A stretch of DNA of 64,000 nt from contig JBPRGG010000019.1 of the NCBI GenBank assembly GCA_051418075.1, forward strand, positions 1 to 64,000. Direction: 5' to 3'. Of the stretch, positions 27,597-36,452 are shown one piece after another. The notes under the pieces were generated by a model. It did no database searches. It saw only the letters and a list, made by a program, of their open reading frames with translations, and was not told the DNA's origin. The DNA comes from JBPRGG01 sp051418075 (GTDB lineage: Bacteria > Bacteroidota > Bacteroidia > Cytophagales > Cyclobacteriaceae). Position 1 is the stretch's first letter, and each line of letters opens with the position of its first letter. The translations under genes and the position numbers were made by a program.

Positions 27597-28025
27597 TTAC
27601 AAATATATTTCTTTATATTGATGTTCCTGTATAAAATCCATTCGAAGTTGAACCAGCGCGACCACTTCATCTGTGTTTTTTAAGCCATATTTTTGATGGA
27701 AGAAAGAGGAAATATCTTGTTGGTTCACCTCATTCATAATGTGCTCATAATCCCGCAATATTTGTTTGAAAATTCGTGATTTATCCTGATGCTTATGTTT
27801 AAACCTTTGAATTATTTCGATGGTTTCCTCAAACCTTTCCTGAGTAAGACATTTGTCCAGTTCTGATATCAATAAATGGCCGGAATTCCCGATAAAGATG
27901 GTTTCAAAGGGCTCATTATTAAGATACCTGTATTCTCTGTGTTTTAAAATTAGTTCAATATAGTCTATAAGTGAAAAAATCTCCAGTGTCATAAAAAATA
28001 AGTTTAAAAAATCATTGGTATTCAC
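27597..28025 (-). CDS. Hypothetical cytosolic protein
   Basis: A 142-residue, mostly helical, charged protein with no signal peptide. Segments such as LDKCLTQERFEETIEIIQRFKHKHQDKSRIFKQILRDYEHIM (about 56-97) would form long helices. The closing DEVVALVQLRMDFIQEHQYKEIYL is also helical. I do not recognise the family. A shorter start at the internal Met12 is possible. It is divergent from the aspartoacylase-family gene, whose reading frame begins 24-85 bp away depending on the start chosen. Confidence 0.65.
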   Translation of the reverse strand: MNTNDFLNLFFMTLEIFSLIDYIELILKHREYRYLNNEPFETIFIGNSGHLLISELDKCLTQERFEETIEIIQRFKHKHQDKSRIFKQILRDYEHIMNEVNQQDISSFFHQKYGLKNTDEVVALVQLRMDFIQEHQYKEIYL

Positions 28026-28109
28026 AGAGAAAACGGGCCTAATTGTATTATGTTTATGAGTTACTCAATTAGCAGGCAATCTTTGCATGAAATCCGTAAA
28101 AGTGAACCT

Positions 28110-29054
28110 ATGAAGGATTATTTAGAAATAGATGGTTCTAAGATACCAGTGGACACAAATACTAAAATCAATCTGGAAGTAGCTAAATTGCCTTCCGGCA
28201 CGCAGATTGACTTGCCAGTATATATATTTCGTAGTCCGCAACCAGGACCCACCATCCTGTTATCTGGTGGGTTGCATGGTGATGAGGTAAATGGAATAGA
28301 AATAGTTAGGAGAATGGTCCATAGCGGGACTTTTGATAATCTGTTGTGTGGCAGTGTAATTGCCTTACCCATTATCAATATATATGGTTTTATCAATTTT
28401 TCCCGGGATGTCCCTGATGGTAAAGATGTAAACCGCAGCTTTCCCGGATACATCGATGGTTCCCTGGCCAGTCATGTGGCATATATCATTTCTAATTCTA
28501 TTCTTCCGGCTGTTGATTTTGGTATCGATTTTCATACCGGTGGTGCCAGTCGTACCAACTATCCTCAAATACGGTTTAATCAGGAAGATCCTCAATCTGG
28601 TAAGCTGGCCCAGATATTTGCAGCACCCTTTCAGGTAAATACCAACTACATAGATTTTTCGCTTCGTTGGCAAGCCCACAAAATGGACAAAACCATCATT
28701 GTTTTTGAAGGTGGAGAAAGCCTTAGATTGGATGAGTTGGCTGTAACTGAAGCTATAAATGGTGTAAAAAGGATGCTTTTTCACTATCAGATGATACCGG
28801 ATAAACCAGATGAGACCGAAAGTATTGTCCTGAACAGGTATTCCTGGATCAGGGCACCAAAATCAGGGCTTTTCAGAGCATTACGTAAAAGTGGCCAAAA
28901 AATCAGGGCTAATGAAGCGGTGGGTATCATAAATAACCCTTCAGATCCGGAGGAAATTATAGTAGAATCCAAAGAGGATGGGTACTTGATTGGTCACAAC
29001 AATATGCCGGTAGTGCATAGAGGAGATGCTTTATGCAATATTGGCATGATTTAA
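28110..29054 (+). CDS. Succinylglutamate desuccinylase/aspartoacylase family zinc hydrolase
   Basis: A 314-residue M14-like amidohydrolase from the ATG at 28110; the frame is open up to 28050, adding 20 residues (MFMSYSISRQSLHEIRKSEP) that are not typical for the family. The family hallmarks are ILLSGGLHGDEVNGIEIVRRM (zinc His and Glu), the Arg-containing KDVNRSFPG, and DFGIDFHTGGASRTNYPQIR (third zinc His). A C-terminal barrel-like extension follows (RAPKSGLFRALRKSGQKIRANEAVG). Relatives deacylate N-acyl amino acids. It is not next to a RimK-type ligase, a common neighbour of such genes. Confidence 0.88.
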   Translation: MKDYLEIDGSKIPVDTNTKINLEVAKLPSGTQIDLPVYIFRSPQPGPTILLSGGLHGDEVNGIEIVRRMVHSGTFDNLLCGSVIALPIINIYGFINFSRDVPDGKDVNRSFPGYIDGSLASHVAYIISNSILPAVDFGIDFHTGGASRTNYPQIRFNQEDPQSGKLAQIFAAPFQVNTNYIDFSLRWQAHKMDKTIIVFEGGESLRLDELAVTEAINGVKRMLFHYQMIPDKPDETESIVLNRYSWIRAPKSGLFRALRKSGQKIRANEAVGIINNPSDPEEIIVESKEDGYLIGHNNMPVVHRGDALCNIGMI

Positions 29055-29064
29055 TCCTTTTTTG

Positions 29065-29643
29065 CTAATTTATTTCGCCTAAAAAAATTTCCCACACTTG
29101 TAAATTCTCCTGTCCAAATTGCTTAGGCGTTTTTTTAAGGATCATCCTGGCAGTTTTATCCTGTTGATTCTCCCGAAAAGTGATCAGTCCCTGGTAGGTC
29201 AGGTCTGAGTGGGGAGTTAGTTTTTCCTTCACTTTGATTTCACTTATATCCAGCAGAGGTGTTTCAGAAGAATGTTCCAGGGTCGTCTTTAAAAAATGCT
29301 CCAGTGAGGATATGCCGCTAAAATTTACATCAATCCCGGGATGAAGGAATAAACTTGAGGCTTGCTGCATGGCGTTTAGTTTCAATTCCTGATCATACTG
29401 TGGGTGTGTCAGAATGGCCAGGTAATCATTGAAATCCTCTAACTTCTGTATAGCCCGTAGTTCAAATGCATCCAGGTTTTTGGAAGTCAGGTGATTAGAA
29501 ATAAACTGACTTTCAATAGCGGCGGAGGTGATCTTCCTGGCCTGAACAGTATCTTCGGCCAAATAATTGTCTTCCTTGTTCATAGAAGCACAACTAACAC
29601 CTATCCAGACGATCAAAATAAATGATTTATTAAAGTTTTTCAT
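29065..29643 (-). CDS. Uncharacterised lipoprotein
   Basis: A 192-residue protein with a short leader and lipobox (IVWIGVSC, Cys18). The body is helical up to about residue 110 (QARKITSAAIESQFISNHLTSKNLDAFELRAIQKLEDFNDYLAIL) and then beta-rich (LLDISEIKVKEKLTPHSDLTYQGLITFREN). No family is recognised. It lies 55 bp downstream of the single-span membrane protein at 29699 on the same strand, so the pair is probably co-transcribed and may form one envelope complex. Confidence 0.75.
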   Translation of the reverse strand: MKNFNKSFILIVWIGVSCASMNKEDNYLAEDTVQARKITSAAIESQFISNHLTSKNLDAFELRAIQKLEDFNDYLAILTHPQYDQELKLNAMQQASSLFLHPGIDVNFSGISSLEHFLKTTLEHSSETPLLDISEIKVKEKLTPHSDLTYQGLITFRENQQDKTARMILKKTPKQFGQENLQVWEIFLGEIN

Positions 29644-29698
29644 ATGCTAAAGCTGTATAGCATTTATTTCAAAATGATGAATGAAATATATTCCTAAA

Positions 29699-30646
29699 TT
29701 ACTCCTGATTAGTATAATCAGCATTTGTGACCTGTTTAAATCGTAATTCAATAATTTGATCATTTTCATACCGGGTTTCCAGTACTTCGATATTTCTGAG
29801 ACTATTGATCGGCATAGTCAGTTTGTCGATAAATTCCTTTTTGTTAAATATAGCCATACCCAAATTCTGATCATAAATTTGAAATATCCTGGCCTGATCA
29901 CTGATCATTTCATCCAGATGCTTTCTTTTTTTATTCCAATCACTCAGGTTGGAATTAGAAAAAATATGGATCATCAAGGCATAATCATTGGTCTTTAAAG
30001 CGATCTCTTCCTGATGTTTCTTATAATTAAAAGATCGGGTGATCGTATCAGTGCGATAATAAGGCCCTTTTACCAGGAAACGAACAAATTCCTTGTTTTT
30101 AAAAACTTTTAGGCAACCTTCAGATGATAATTTTATCTGATAAGGAGATTCATTTTCAGATAATAGCATTATCGTCACCTCCTTATTGGTAACGGGCTGC
30201 TGAGTAAACATATTGTGAAAACAAAACTGATAGGTTTGAGGAGTTTTCCAGTATAGATTCATACCATAAATTATAAGGATAATCAGCAATCCCAATAATG
30301 AAATAAATACTCTTCTGTTCTCATACCAAAACAATGATTTTACTTTAAACGGAACATCATTTTTGGCCGCTTTGTATTCCTCCCAGTTGTTAAAACCTAC
30401 GTATTGGCTGAGCAAGTTTAAAATGTCGATCCTGGGGAACTGGTCATTGTCGCGCTTAATATGATTATAAAACCATTTCTGACTGATCCTGCCATTGATC
30501 CTTTGCATCAGATCATCCTGAAAATACTTGATTTCAGTGACTTTCCACTGACTAATATCCGGGTTTATTTCAGGATAGCTATGCCTTAAGGTATCTGAAA
30601 TATCCTTTTTTAGAAGTTTGAAATATTTAGGATCAGCATTATTCAT
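29699..30646 (-). CDS. Single-span membrane protein with conserved cytosolic N-terminal domain
   Basis: A 315-residue protein. The cytosolic N-terminal domain (1-105) contains KYFKLLKKDISDTLRHSYPEINPDISQW and RINGRISQKWFYNHIK, then PRIDILNLLSQYVGFNNWEEYK. A very similar arrangement occurs at the start of several uncharacterised Bacteroidota proteins. One transmembrane helix follows (about 111-131), then a periplasmic part (135-315) with a beta-rich core (QTYQFCFHNMFTQQPVTNKEVTIMLL). The inside-TM-outside layout suggests signal transfer across the membrane, with the lipoprotein at 29065 as partner. This is inference. Confidence 0.78.
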   Translation of the reverse strand: MNNADPKYFKLLKKDISDTLRHSYPEINPDISQWKVTEIKYFQDDLMQRINGRISQKWFYNHIKRDNDQFPRIDILNLLSQYVGFNNWEEYKAAKNDVPFKVKSLFWYENRRVFISLLGLLIILIIYGMNLYWKTPQTYQFCFHNMFTQQPVTNKEVTIMLLSENESPYQIKLSSEGCLKVFKNKEFVRFLVKGPYYRTDTITRSFNYKKHQEEIALKTNDYALMIHIFSNSNLSDWNKKRKHLDEMISDQARIFQIYDQNLGMAIFNKKEFIDKLTMPINSLRNIEVLETRYENDQIIELRFKQVTNADYTNQE

Positions 30647-30865
30647 CTGAGATTATAAATATACTAAAATAACCCATTTTGCCGGAAATGACAGGTTGTA
30701 ATTTATTGTAAAATCTTTTACAAGCCTTTTGCAAAACCTTTTAGCAAGGAATTAAGCCGCATTGGCTAAATTAGGATTTATCATAAACTTTGATCTAAAA
30801 ATGAACCGGCAGGTAAAAGTATTATAAATTAAATTACATGAATGAAAACAACAAAATTTTAAAAT

Positions 30866-31063
30866 ATGAAAGCGTGTATATTGATGTTGCAAAAGGTATG
30901 GGCTCGGCTGGCTTTATTTTTAATTCGCCTGTTGATATTTATCCTTTTAGCCCTTTTTTTATTCTGGCCTGATCTGAAGGGGAAGAATGTTAATAATGCA
31001 TTCTTTGAATTGGCTGAAGATAGTATAAGCCTATATGAAATTGGACATTACCTGACTAAATAA
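30866..31063 (+). CDS. Small single-pass membrane protein, possibly with a frameshifted start
   Basis: A 65-residue ORF with one strong hydrophobic helix (about 14-34, ALFLIRLLIFILLALFLFW) and a polar tail (DLKGKNVNNAFFELAEDSISLYEIGHYLTK). A perfect terminator sits right after the stop, which supports a real transcript. A different frame opens 28 bp upstream at 30838 (MNENNKILKYESVYIDVAKGM, then runs to a stop after 44 codons) and has a more natural N-terminal composition. A one-base indel near 30900 would join the two into one 75-residue protein, so a frameshift, either authentic or a sequencing error, is possible. Confidence 0.5.
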   Translation: MKACILMLQKVWARLALFLIRLLIFILLALFLFWPDLKGKNVNNAFFELAEDSISLYEIGHYLTK

Positions 31064-31068
31064 TCAAA

Positions 31069-31102
31069 AAAAGCCTCTGCAAGGATTGATGCAGAGGCTT
31101 TT
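31069..31102. terminator. Bidirectional terminator
   Basis: AAAAGCCTCTGC (31069-31080) and GCAGAGGCTTTT (31091-31102) form a perfect 12-bp stem with a 10-nt loop. It lies between the small membrane ORF (plus) and the sugar isomerase-like gene (minus). Confidence 0.85.
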
Positions 31103-31136
31103 GGCTATAATATTACAACTTGGAGTGACTGTTTCA

Positions 31137-31991
31137 CTACATTTTCACATATTCGGCATCCTGCAGATACTGAATGCTTTTGTTTACACTTTCCAGGGGC
31201 TCATAATTATATCTTTCTACTTCAACGATATAATATTCCATTCCTGAATCATCCTGATTTTCAAATACAGTTTTAAAGTCCATTTTGCCGCTTTCTCCCA
31301 GCTCTTTTTCATCTTTTACATGCCATAATTTAAATCTTCCCGGATATTTGGCAAAATAATCCATCGCATTTTTTCCACCTTCATTGATCCAATAAAGATC
31401 GAGTTGAAAGGTAACTAATTCAGGATCAGTATTTTTCAGCATATAGTCATAGATTACTTCTCCTTCCAGTTCCTCGAATTCTTTGGCATGATTGTGATAG
31501 CCAAACTGAATGCCGGCTTCTTTGCATTTTTGTCCCACGGCATTGAAATAATCACAATATTGTTTCAAACCAGCCAAAGAGGAATAACCAACTTCTCCCA
31601 TCCAGGGCTGAACAATATATTTCACACCAGCTGCTTTATGGGCGGCAATACTTTGATCCCACCAGGCCATTGTTTCATCCCAGGTTTCTTTATCCGGTAC
31701 ATCCTGGCCAGTATGTGAACTTACAAACTTCATTCCTGCCTCTTCCACAACTTTTTTAAATTCTACAGGTTCCATACCATAGAATTTTCCGTCAGAATAA
31801 CCAGCCGTTTCCACAAATTTATAACCCATTTCACCTACTTTGGCCACAGTTCCGGCAGGGTCATTTTTCATGTCATCTCTTACAGAATAGAGTTGTATTC
31901 CGATGTTCTTTTCTTGCTGACAGGCACTAAAACCGATGATTAATACCATAGCCATCCAAAAATTTCTTGTCAAATACTTCATTTTCATCAT
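31137..31991 (-). CDS. Sugar phosphate isomerase/epimerase-like lipoprotein (TIM barrel)
   Basis: A 284-residue protein (or 281 from the second ATG) with a lipoprotein leader ending VLIIGFSAC. The mature part starts at once with the xylose-isomerase-like barrel NIGIQLYSVRDDMKNDPAGTVAKVGEMGYKFVETAGY. Metal-site motifs include GYHNHAKEFEEL and FQLDLYWINEGG, and WHVKDEKELGESGKMDF near the end. Exported members of this family occur with DUF1080 and Gfo/Idh/MocA proteins in glycoside-oxidising pathways of Bacteroidota; both are also in this window but not adjacent. Confidence 0.88.
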   Translation of the reverse strand: MMKMKYLTRNFWMAMVLIIGFSACQQEKNIGIQLYSVRDDMKNDPAGTVAKVGEMGYKFVETAGYSDGKFYGMEPVEFKKVVEEAGMKFVSSHTGQDVPDKETWDETMAWWDQSIAAHKAAGVKYIVQPWMGEVGYSSLAGLKQYCDYFNAVGQKCKEAGIQFGYHNHAKEFEELEGEVIYDYMLKNTDPELVTFQLDLYWINEGGKNAMDYFAKYPGRFKLWHVKDEKELGESGKMDFKTVFENQDDSGMEYYIVEVERYNYEPLESVNKSIQYLQDAEYVKM

Positions 31992-32240
31992 TTTTATAAT
32001 TGGGTTTGATTTTACGGTCCGAAATTATAATAATTTTCTAAATAAACGAACGGAAGCAGTAATTAATATAAGGTTAGATTAAGTTTAATTGGTTTATGCT
32101 GGAAAATAATATTGATAATGATTATAGATGGCACTGCCAAACAAAGCATGAGGAAAAGGGAAGGCGTAAAGCTATCCCTTTTACAAAGCGCCATGTAGAA
32201 CAAAAAATTGCATCTTTAACCTGGGCTCTTGGCCCGATAA

Positions 32241-32274
32241 CCCGTCACTGCGACCTGAAGGGTAGTGATGCGGG
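32241..32274. repeat. Fold-back element
   Basis: CCCG-TCACT (32241-32249) pairs with AGTGA-TG-CGGG (32264-32274), leaving a two-base bulge and a loop containing CCTGAAGGG. The sequence CCTGAAGGGTA also occurs in the spacer near 48131, and its reverse complement ACCCTTCAGG near 8044, which hints at a dispersed intergenic repeat family. Confidence 0.4.
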
Positions 32275-32608
32275 AAGACCTGAAGCAGTACCTTTGCTGA
32301 AAGCACAGCCAAAAGCCAGCATTTTCATCCATAAGCATGGTCCGTTTAATGCTCCCTCACTGTTAAAGCAACTCTTGATTTCTTCCTGGTTGAACGTTTT
32401 AAGTCCGCCAGTTGGTCATCACCAGTAAAGCATATCTTGAATTTTTATTCCTAATGACTGTCAAAATTTCATTGTCAATTCAAACAATCCAGCTAAAATT
32501 GCAGTATTTGGTTTTGGCATGATCATTGTAATGCATATGACGAATATGAAAAACTGAAATCAACGAGCTCCTGCGGGGGCCTATACATATAAATCACAAT
32601 AAGGATCA

Positions 32609-32640
32609 GGGCCATTTGGAAAAATGGCCTTTTATTTTTT
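32609..32640 (+). terminator. Terminator-like hairpin oriented for plus-strand transcripts
   Basis: GGCCATTT (32609-32616) and AAATGGCC (32621-32628) form an 8-bp stem with a GGAA loop, followed by TTTTATTTTTT. The T-tract is on the plus strand although the nearest gene (ending at 32643) is on the minus strand. Confidence 0.55.
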
Positions 32641-32642
32641 AT

Positions 32643-35108
32643 CTATTCAAGCGACCAATTTATACAATCCTGCCCAATGGGAGATCCCGGAGGCGGCTCC
32701 AAAGGCTGAAGGCCTTTAAATTCGTCCGGATCGTCTTCAAATTGTTCGATCAGGTGCACTGCCCGGCCAAAATGAGCCTTTTGCTCGGTAGAAAGCCCGG
32801 TCTCAGCCCTCTTCTGTTTACAAAATGCTTTTAATTCTAACAATTGTTGCAAGCTAATGGCTTTCACTGACTCACTGGATTGATCCGAGCCGGTCAGGTT
32901 GATCAATTGATTCAGGGCTACCTGGGCCACTACCTGCTCTACCTGCCCCTGGTATTGTTGGGCCAGCGCTTTTTTCCAGGTAAATGCCATTATCCGGTCT
33001 AGTACCCAGGACAAACTGGGTTGTTGTGGATTCCGGCTATGGTATTCCAACAGTCTTTGGGCCCGGGCCGGGTGCAATAACAAGGATAAGGTATGGCCGG
33101 CGCTACTTTCTGCGGCAGCTAAGGGATCGAAAGTGACTGCAGTTCGGATCTTGACCAATTCACGGTCACGCGCATAACCCATCGGTCGGGGAGGGATCAG
33201 GCGTAAAACTTTTTCCGGCAATACCAAAGCTTCTCCATCCAGGGTGGCCAGCACAGATTCCAATGCTGCCTCCTGTAGATCTGGATCAATGTATTCGGTA
33301 ATAACCTGGTCATCACCTTTATGGGCATACCGGTAATTTAACCCACCGATCAGCTTAACAGCCGCTTCGGTTTGATAACGGTGAAAAAAGTAAACTGGTA
33401 CCAAAACTTCCTCCAGTTTTGACCATGGTTCTCCTTGTTTGATGGTGTTGGTGCCCATATTTTGTAATGCCGTTTCTCTGATCTTCATCACCCGGTCCAA
33501 CTCCTCGGCCGCATTGGATCCATTGTCCCATAAGTGGGCATATGGGTGTGCACTCCCGGACGGTCGGGCATCCTGGTCTGACAAAAATGATAATCCCCCG
33601 GCCAGACTTTCCCGGATGATTGACTGTAAAGCCACATGTTCATCTGTACCCGGAGGAAAATCCTCATAGCCATACCTGATGGCCCATTGATCCCATTCCC
33701 CAATGCCGGTATCATAGGCCTGGGACAGGTCAATTTGCCCATCTTTTAACCTGACCATAGGGTGAGGATAATCCATCACTGAAGCCTGGTTTTCGCTGCT
33801 GGAGGCATAACTGTGGGCCAGCCCCAGGGTATGGCCTACCTCATGGGCTGATAGCTGTCTCAGCCTGGCCAGGGCCATTTCCTGCAAAGCCTGGTCACCT
33901 GATGATTCATTTTTATAAGGTGATAATAAGCCCCGGGCGATCAGAAAATCCTGTCTTACCCGTAAAGAACCCAGCAACACATGGCCCTTGATGATCTCTC
34001 CGGTGCGGGGATCTACTACTGAACTGCCATAAGACCAGCCCCGGGTGGAACGATGCACCCAGTTGATCATATTATACCGTACATCCATGGGATGTGCTCC
34101 TTCCGGCAGTATTTTTACCTGGAAAGCATTGGTATAACCGGCTGCTTCAAAAGCCTGATTCCACCACCCTGCACCTTCAAGCAATGCCGAACGAACAGGC
34201 TCCGGTGTTCCCGGGTCCAGGTAATAAACAATCGGTGCTATAGGTTCACTTTTTTTGGCAACAGGATCTTTTTTTTGCAGCCGGTGTCGCACTATGAAAC
34301 GCTGGTCGATTTCCTGATTGATCGGCGCACTATAGTTTTTATAACTGATCCCAAAATATCCAGCCCTGGAATCAAAGGGCCGGGGCTGAAACTGATCATC
34401 TGGTAAGGCCACCAGGGAATGATGCATTCGAACAGAAATATGGGTCGGGGTAGGGGCTACACTGCTGATGTATGCTCCTTCCGGTTTTCCGGTAAATGTG
34501 AGAAGCGTCTCAAACTCTGAATTCCTGGGAAAATTCATAGTGCCTTCCAGGTAGATGGTGCTCATAGCAGGGGCAAGCTGATAGTTGCCCTGACCGGTCT
34601 GCTTAAGCTTTTCTGCCACCTGGTGGGCATCCTGCAGCAGGAAATCGGTGGCATCCACCAGGATCTTTCCATCTTTTTCTGCTGCTACCTTGAAACCAAA
34701 TAATACCGATTGAGCAAAGGCCTGTTCCACTGCTTTTTGTTCAGCCAGGTTATTTGTGATCGCCCTGTATTTGTAATTAGGTTGTATTGCCAGGATCTTG
34801 GGGCCTCGTCGCACAAACTTTATGATTCTGGAATCACCCAGCTGGTTCCGGTCCAGGCCGATATCATTGGAGCCAATTCCGGCCGTTAAGGAATTGATAT
34901 ATAATACTTCCTGGTCCAGCTTTTCGATCAGCAGCCAGATCTTGTCTGTTTCTGCATCATAATAGAAGTCAAAAAAACCAGGATAATGCTTCAGATCCCG
35001 GATTTTTTCTTCCAGGGGGAGGCGTTGGTTTTGGTCCTGAGCCTGAGCTTTTAGCCCATTCATTATAAGTATGACAGCTAGCATACACCAGTGGATGATC
35101 AACCTCAT
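32643..35108 (-). CDS. Zinc-dependent metalloprotease (DUF4953/DUF5117 family)
   Basis: An 821-residue secreted protein with a signal peptide (MRLIIHWCMLAVILIMNGLKAQAQ). The N-terminal third has the DUF5117-like start (YPGFFDFYYDAETDKIWLLIEKLDQEVLYINSLTAGIGSNDIGLDRNQLG). The extended metzincin motif HEVGHTLGLAHSYASS lies at about 420-436, with three zinc His and the catalytic Glu, and VMDYPHP behind it as Met-turn. The C-terminal part (about 550-810) is helical. Proteins of this family are abundant in Bacteroidota and their physiological substrates are unknown. It is transcribed alone. Confidence 0.92.
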   Translation of the reverse strand: MRLIIHWCMLAVILIMNGLKAQAQDQNQRLPLEEKIRDLKHYPGFFDFYYDAETDKIWLLIEKLDQEVLYINSLTAGIGSNDIGLDRNQLGDSRIIKFVRRGPKILAIQPNYKYRAITNNLAEQKAVEQAFAQSVLFGFKVAAEKDGKILVDATDFLLQDAHQVAEKLKQTGQGNYQLAPAMSTIYLEGTMNFPRNSEFETLLTFTGKPEGAYISSVAPTPTHISVRMHHSLVALPDDQFQPRPFDSRAGYFGISYKNYSAPINQEIDQRFIVRHRLQKKDPVAKKSEPIAPIVYYLDPGTPEPVRSALLEGAGWWNQAFEAAGYTNAFQVKILPEGAHPMDVRYNMINWVHRSTRGWSYGSSVVDPRTGEIIKGHVLLGSLRVRQDFLIARGLLSPYKNESSGDQALQEMALARLRQLSAHEVGHTLGLAHSYASSSENQASVMDYPHPMVRLKDGQIDLSQAYDTGIGEWDQWAIRYGYEDFPPGTDEHVALQSIIRESLAGGLSFLSDQDARPSGSAHPYAHLWDNGSNAAEELDRVMKIRETALQNMGTNTIKQGEPWSKLEEVLVPVYFFHRYQTEAAVKLIGGLNYRYAHKGDDQVITEYIDPDLQEAALESVLATLDGEALVLPEKVLRLIPPRPMGYARDRELVKIRTAVTFDPLAAAESSAGHTLSLLLHPARAQRLLEYHSRNPQQPSLSWVLDRIMAFTWKKALAQQYQGQVEQVVAQVALNQLINLTGSDQSSESVKAISLQQLLELKAFCKQKRAETGLSTEQKAHFGRAVHLIEQFEDDPDEFKGLQPLEPPPGSPIGQDCINWSLE

Positions 35109-35273
35109 AAGTAAATCTGTTAATGTTTAAAATAAAAACTTGCCTTTTCTTCAAAATTATCAAATAAAAATTGAAATTTAATTAATTCTTCCCCTGCATG
35201 AGTATAATGTCGCAGAAAATTAATCTTTTACCCGGGTATTTCGTTATTAAACTGATGTACCAACAGGTAATTT

Positions 35274-36317
35274 ATGGAATTTGGCATTACAACCTTTGTG
35301 GAGAATACACCAGACCCTGCTACTGGTAAACTTTTGCCCCCCGATCAGCGTCTCAGCAACCTTTTGCAGGAAGTAGAACTGGCTGATCAACTGGGACTGG
35401 ACGTGTTTGGCATAGGAGAGCACCATCGTTCAGATTTTGTAGTATCTTCTCCGGCGGTTGTCCTGGCTGCTGCTGCAGTAAAAACCCGGCAAATTAAACT
35501 TACCAGTGCAGTATCGGTGCTAAGTTCGGATGATCCGGTTCGGGTTTTCCAGGATTTTGCCCAGTTGGATCTGCTTTCCCGGGGCAGGGCTGAAATTATG
35601 GCCGGAAGAGGATCTTTTACTGAATCATTTCCCTTGTTTGGACAGGATCTGAACGATTATAATGAACTGTTTGCCGAAAAACTGGATTTGTTGCTGGAAT
35701 TGAACAAGCAGGAGAAAATTACCTGGCATGGAAAACATCGGCCTTCTATCCAAAACAGAGGGGTATATCCCCGGCCTTACCAGGAAAAAATACCTATTTG
35801 GGTAGCAGTAGGAGGTACTCCGGCTTCAGCTGTTCGGGCTGCGAATTTTGGTTTACCCATGACCCTGGCCATTATAGGAGGCATGCCGGACCGTTTTCAG
35901 CCATTTACCCAATTATACCGGGAAAGCTATATAAAAGCCGGTCATGCCCCGAAGCAGATGCAACTGGCCATCAATTCACATGGTTATATTTCTGATGATT
36001 CTCAAACAGCTGCAGATGAATTTTATGGCCCCTATGTCTACATGATGAATAAAATAGGTCGGGAAAGAGGCTGGTCAGGCATGGGCCGTGACCATTATGA
36101 CCTGATGCGGTCTCCCCAGGGTTCATTATTGGTAGGTAGCCCCCAGCAAGTGGCAGATAAGATATTGTATGAATATGAACTGTTCGGCAATACCCGGTTT
36201 TTGTTGCACATCAGCGTGGGTACCTTACCGCATCAGCAGGTGCTGAAAGCTATTGAATTACTAGGCACCAAAGTGGCTCCGGCCGTGAAAAAAGCCATTA
36301 AGCAGGTGGCGGGATAG
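35274..36317 (+). CDS. LLM-class flavin-dependent oxidoreductase
   Basis: A 347-residue cytosolic luciferase-like monooxygenase. The TIM barrel starts MEFGITTFVENTPDPATGKLL. Recognisable stretches are LDVFGIGEHHRSDFVVSSPAVVLAAAAVKTRQIKL (about 43-77) and RAEIMAGRGSFTESFPLFG (about 105-123), and the C-terminal LLVGSPQQVADKILYEYELFGNTRFLLHI. It would use FMNH2 and oxygen on an unidentified organic substrate. It stands alone and is divergent from the metalloprotease gene. Confidence 0.9.
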   Translation: MEFGITTFVENTPDPATGKLLPPDQRLSNLLQEVELADQLGLDVFGIGEHHRSDFVVSSPAVVLAAAAVKTRQIKLTSAVSVLSSDDPVRVFQDFAQLDLLSRGRAEIMAGRGSFTESFPLFGQDLNDYNELFAEKLDLLLELNKQEKITWHGKHRPSIQNRGVYPRPYQEKIPIWVAVGGTPASAVRAANFGLPMTLAIIGGMPDRFQPFTQLYRESYIKAGHAPKQMQLAINSHGYISDDSQTAADEFYGPYVYMMNKIGRERGWSGMGRDHYDLMRSPQGSLLVGSPQQVADKILYEYELFGNTRFLLHISVGTLPHQQVLKAIELLGTKVAPAVKKAIKQVAG

Positions 36318-36452
36318 TGTTCCTCTGTGTTTAAATCAAAACACCTTCCAGTTTCCCCCTACGAGCTACTAAATTATCAGCAACCAGAATTAAGCAACCA
36401 GTCTCCGCCTATTGCCAATTCCTTCCTGCTTCGAACTTCCACCTCCCAATCC

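Larger units (their letters stand above)
31992..32642. other. 650-bp spacer with hairpins, no convincing gene
   Basis: A 110-codon frame (32096-32428) lacks protein-like character and runs through a fold-back element, so I leave it out. The fold-back is CCCGTCACT...AGTGATGCGGG at 32241-32274. A terminator-like hairpin with a plus-strand T-tract sits at 32609-32640. The spacer may therefore carry a plus-strand transcript of unknown nature. Confidence 0.5.

Noticed and set aside
32096..32428. 110-codon ORF in the spacer before the metalloprotease
   Set aside because: Crosses a fold-back element and lacks any family or signal resemblance.
36318..36452. AGCAACCAG-type repeats resembling a short array
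   Set aside because: Only two degenerate units without regular spacing; not a CRISPR or tandem array.
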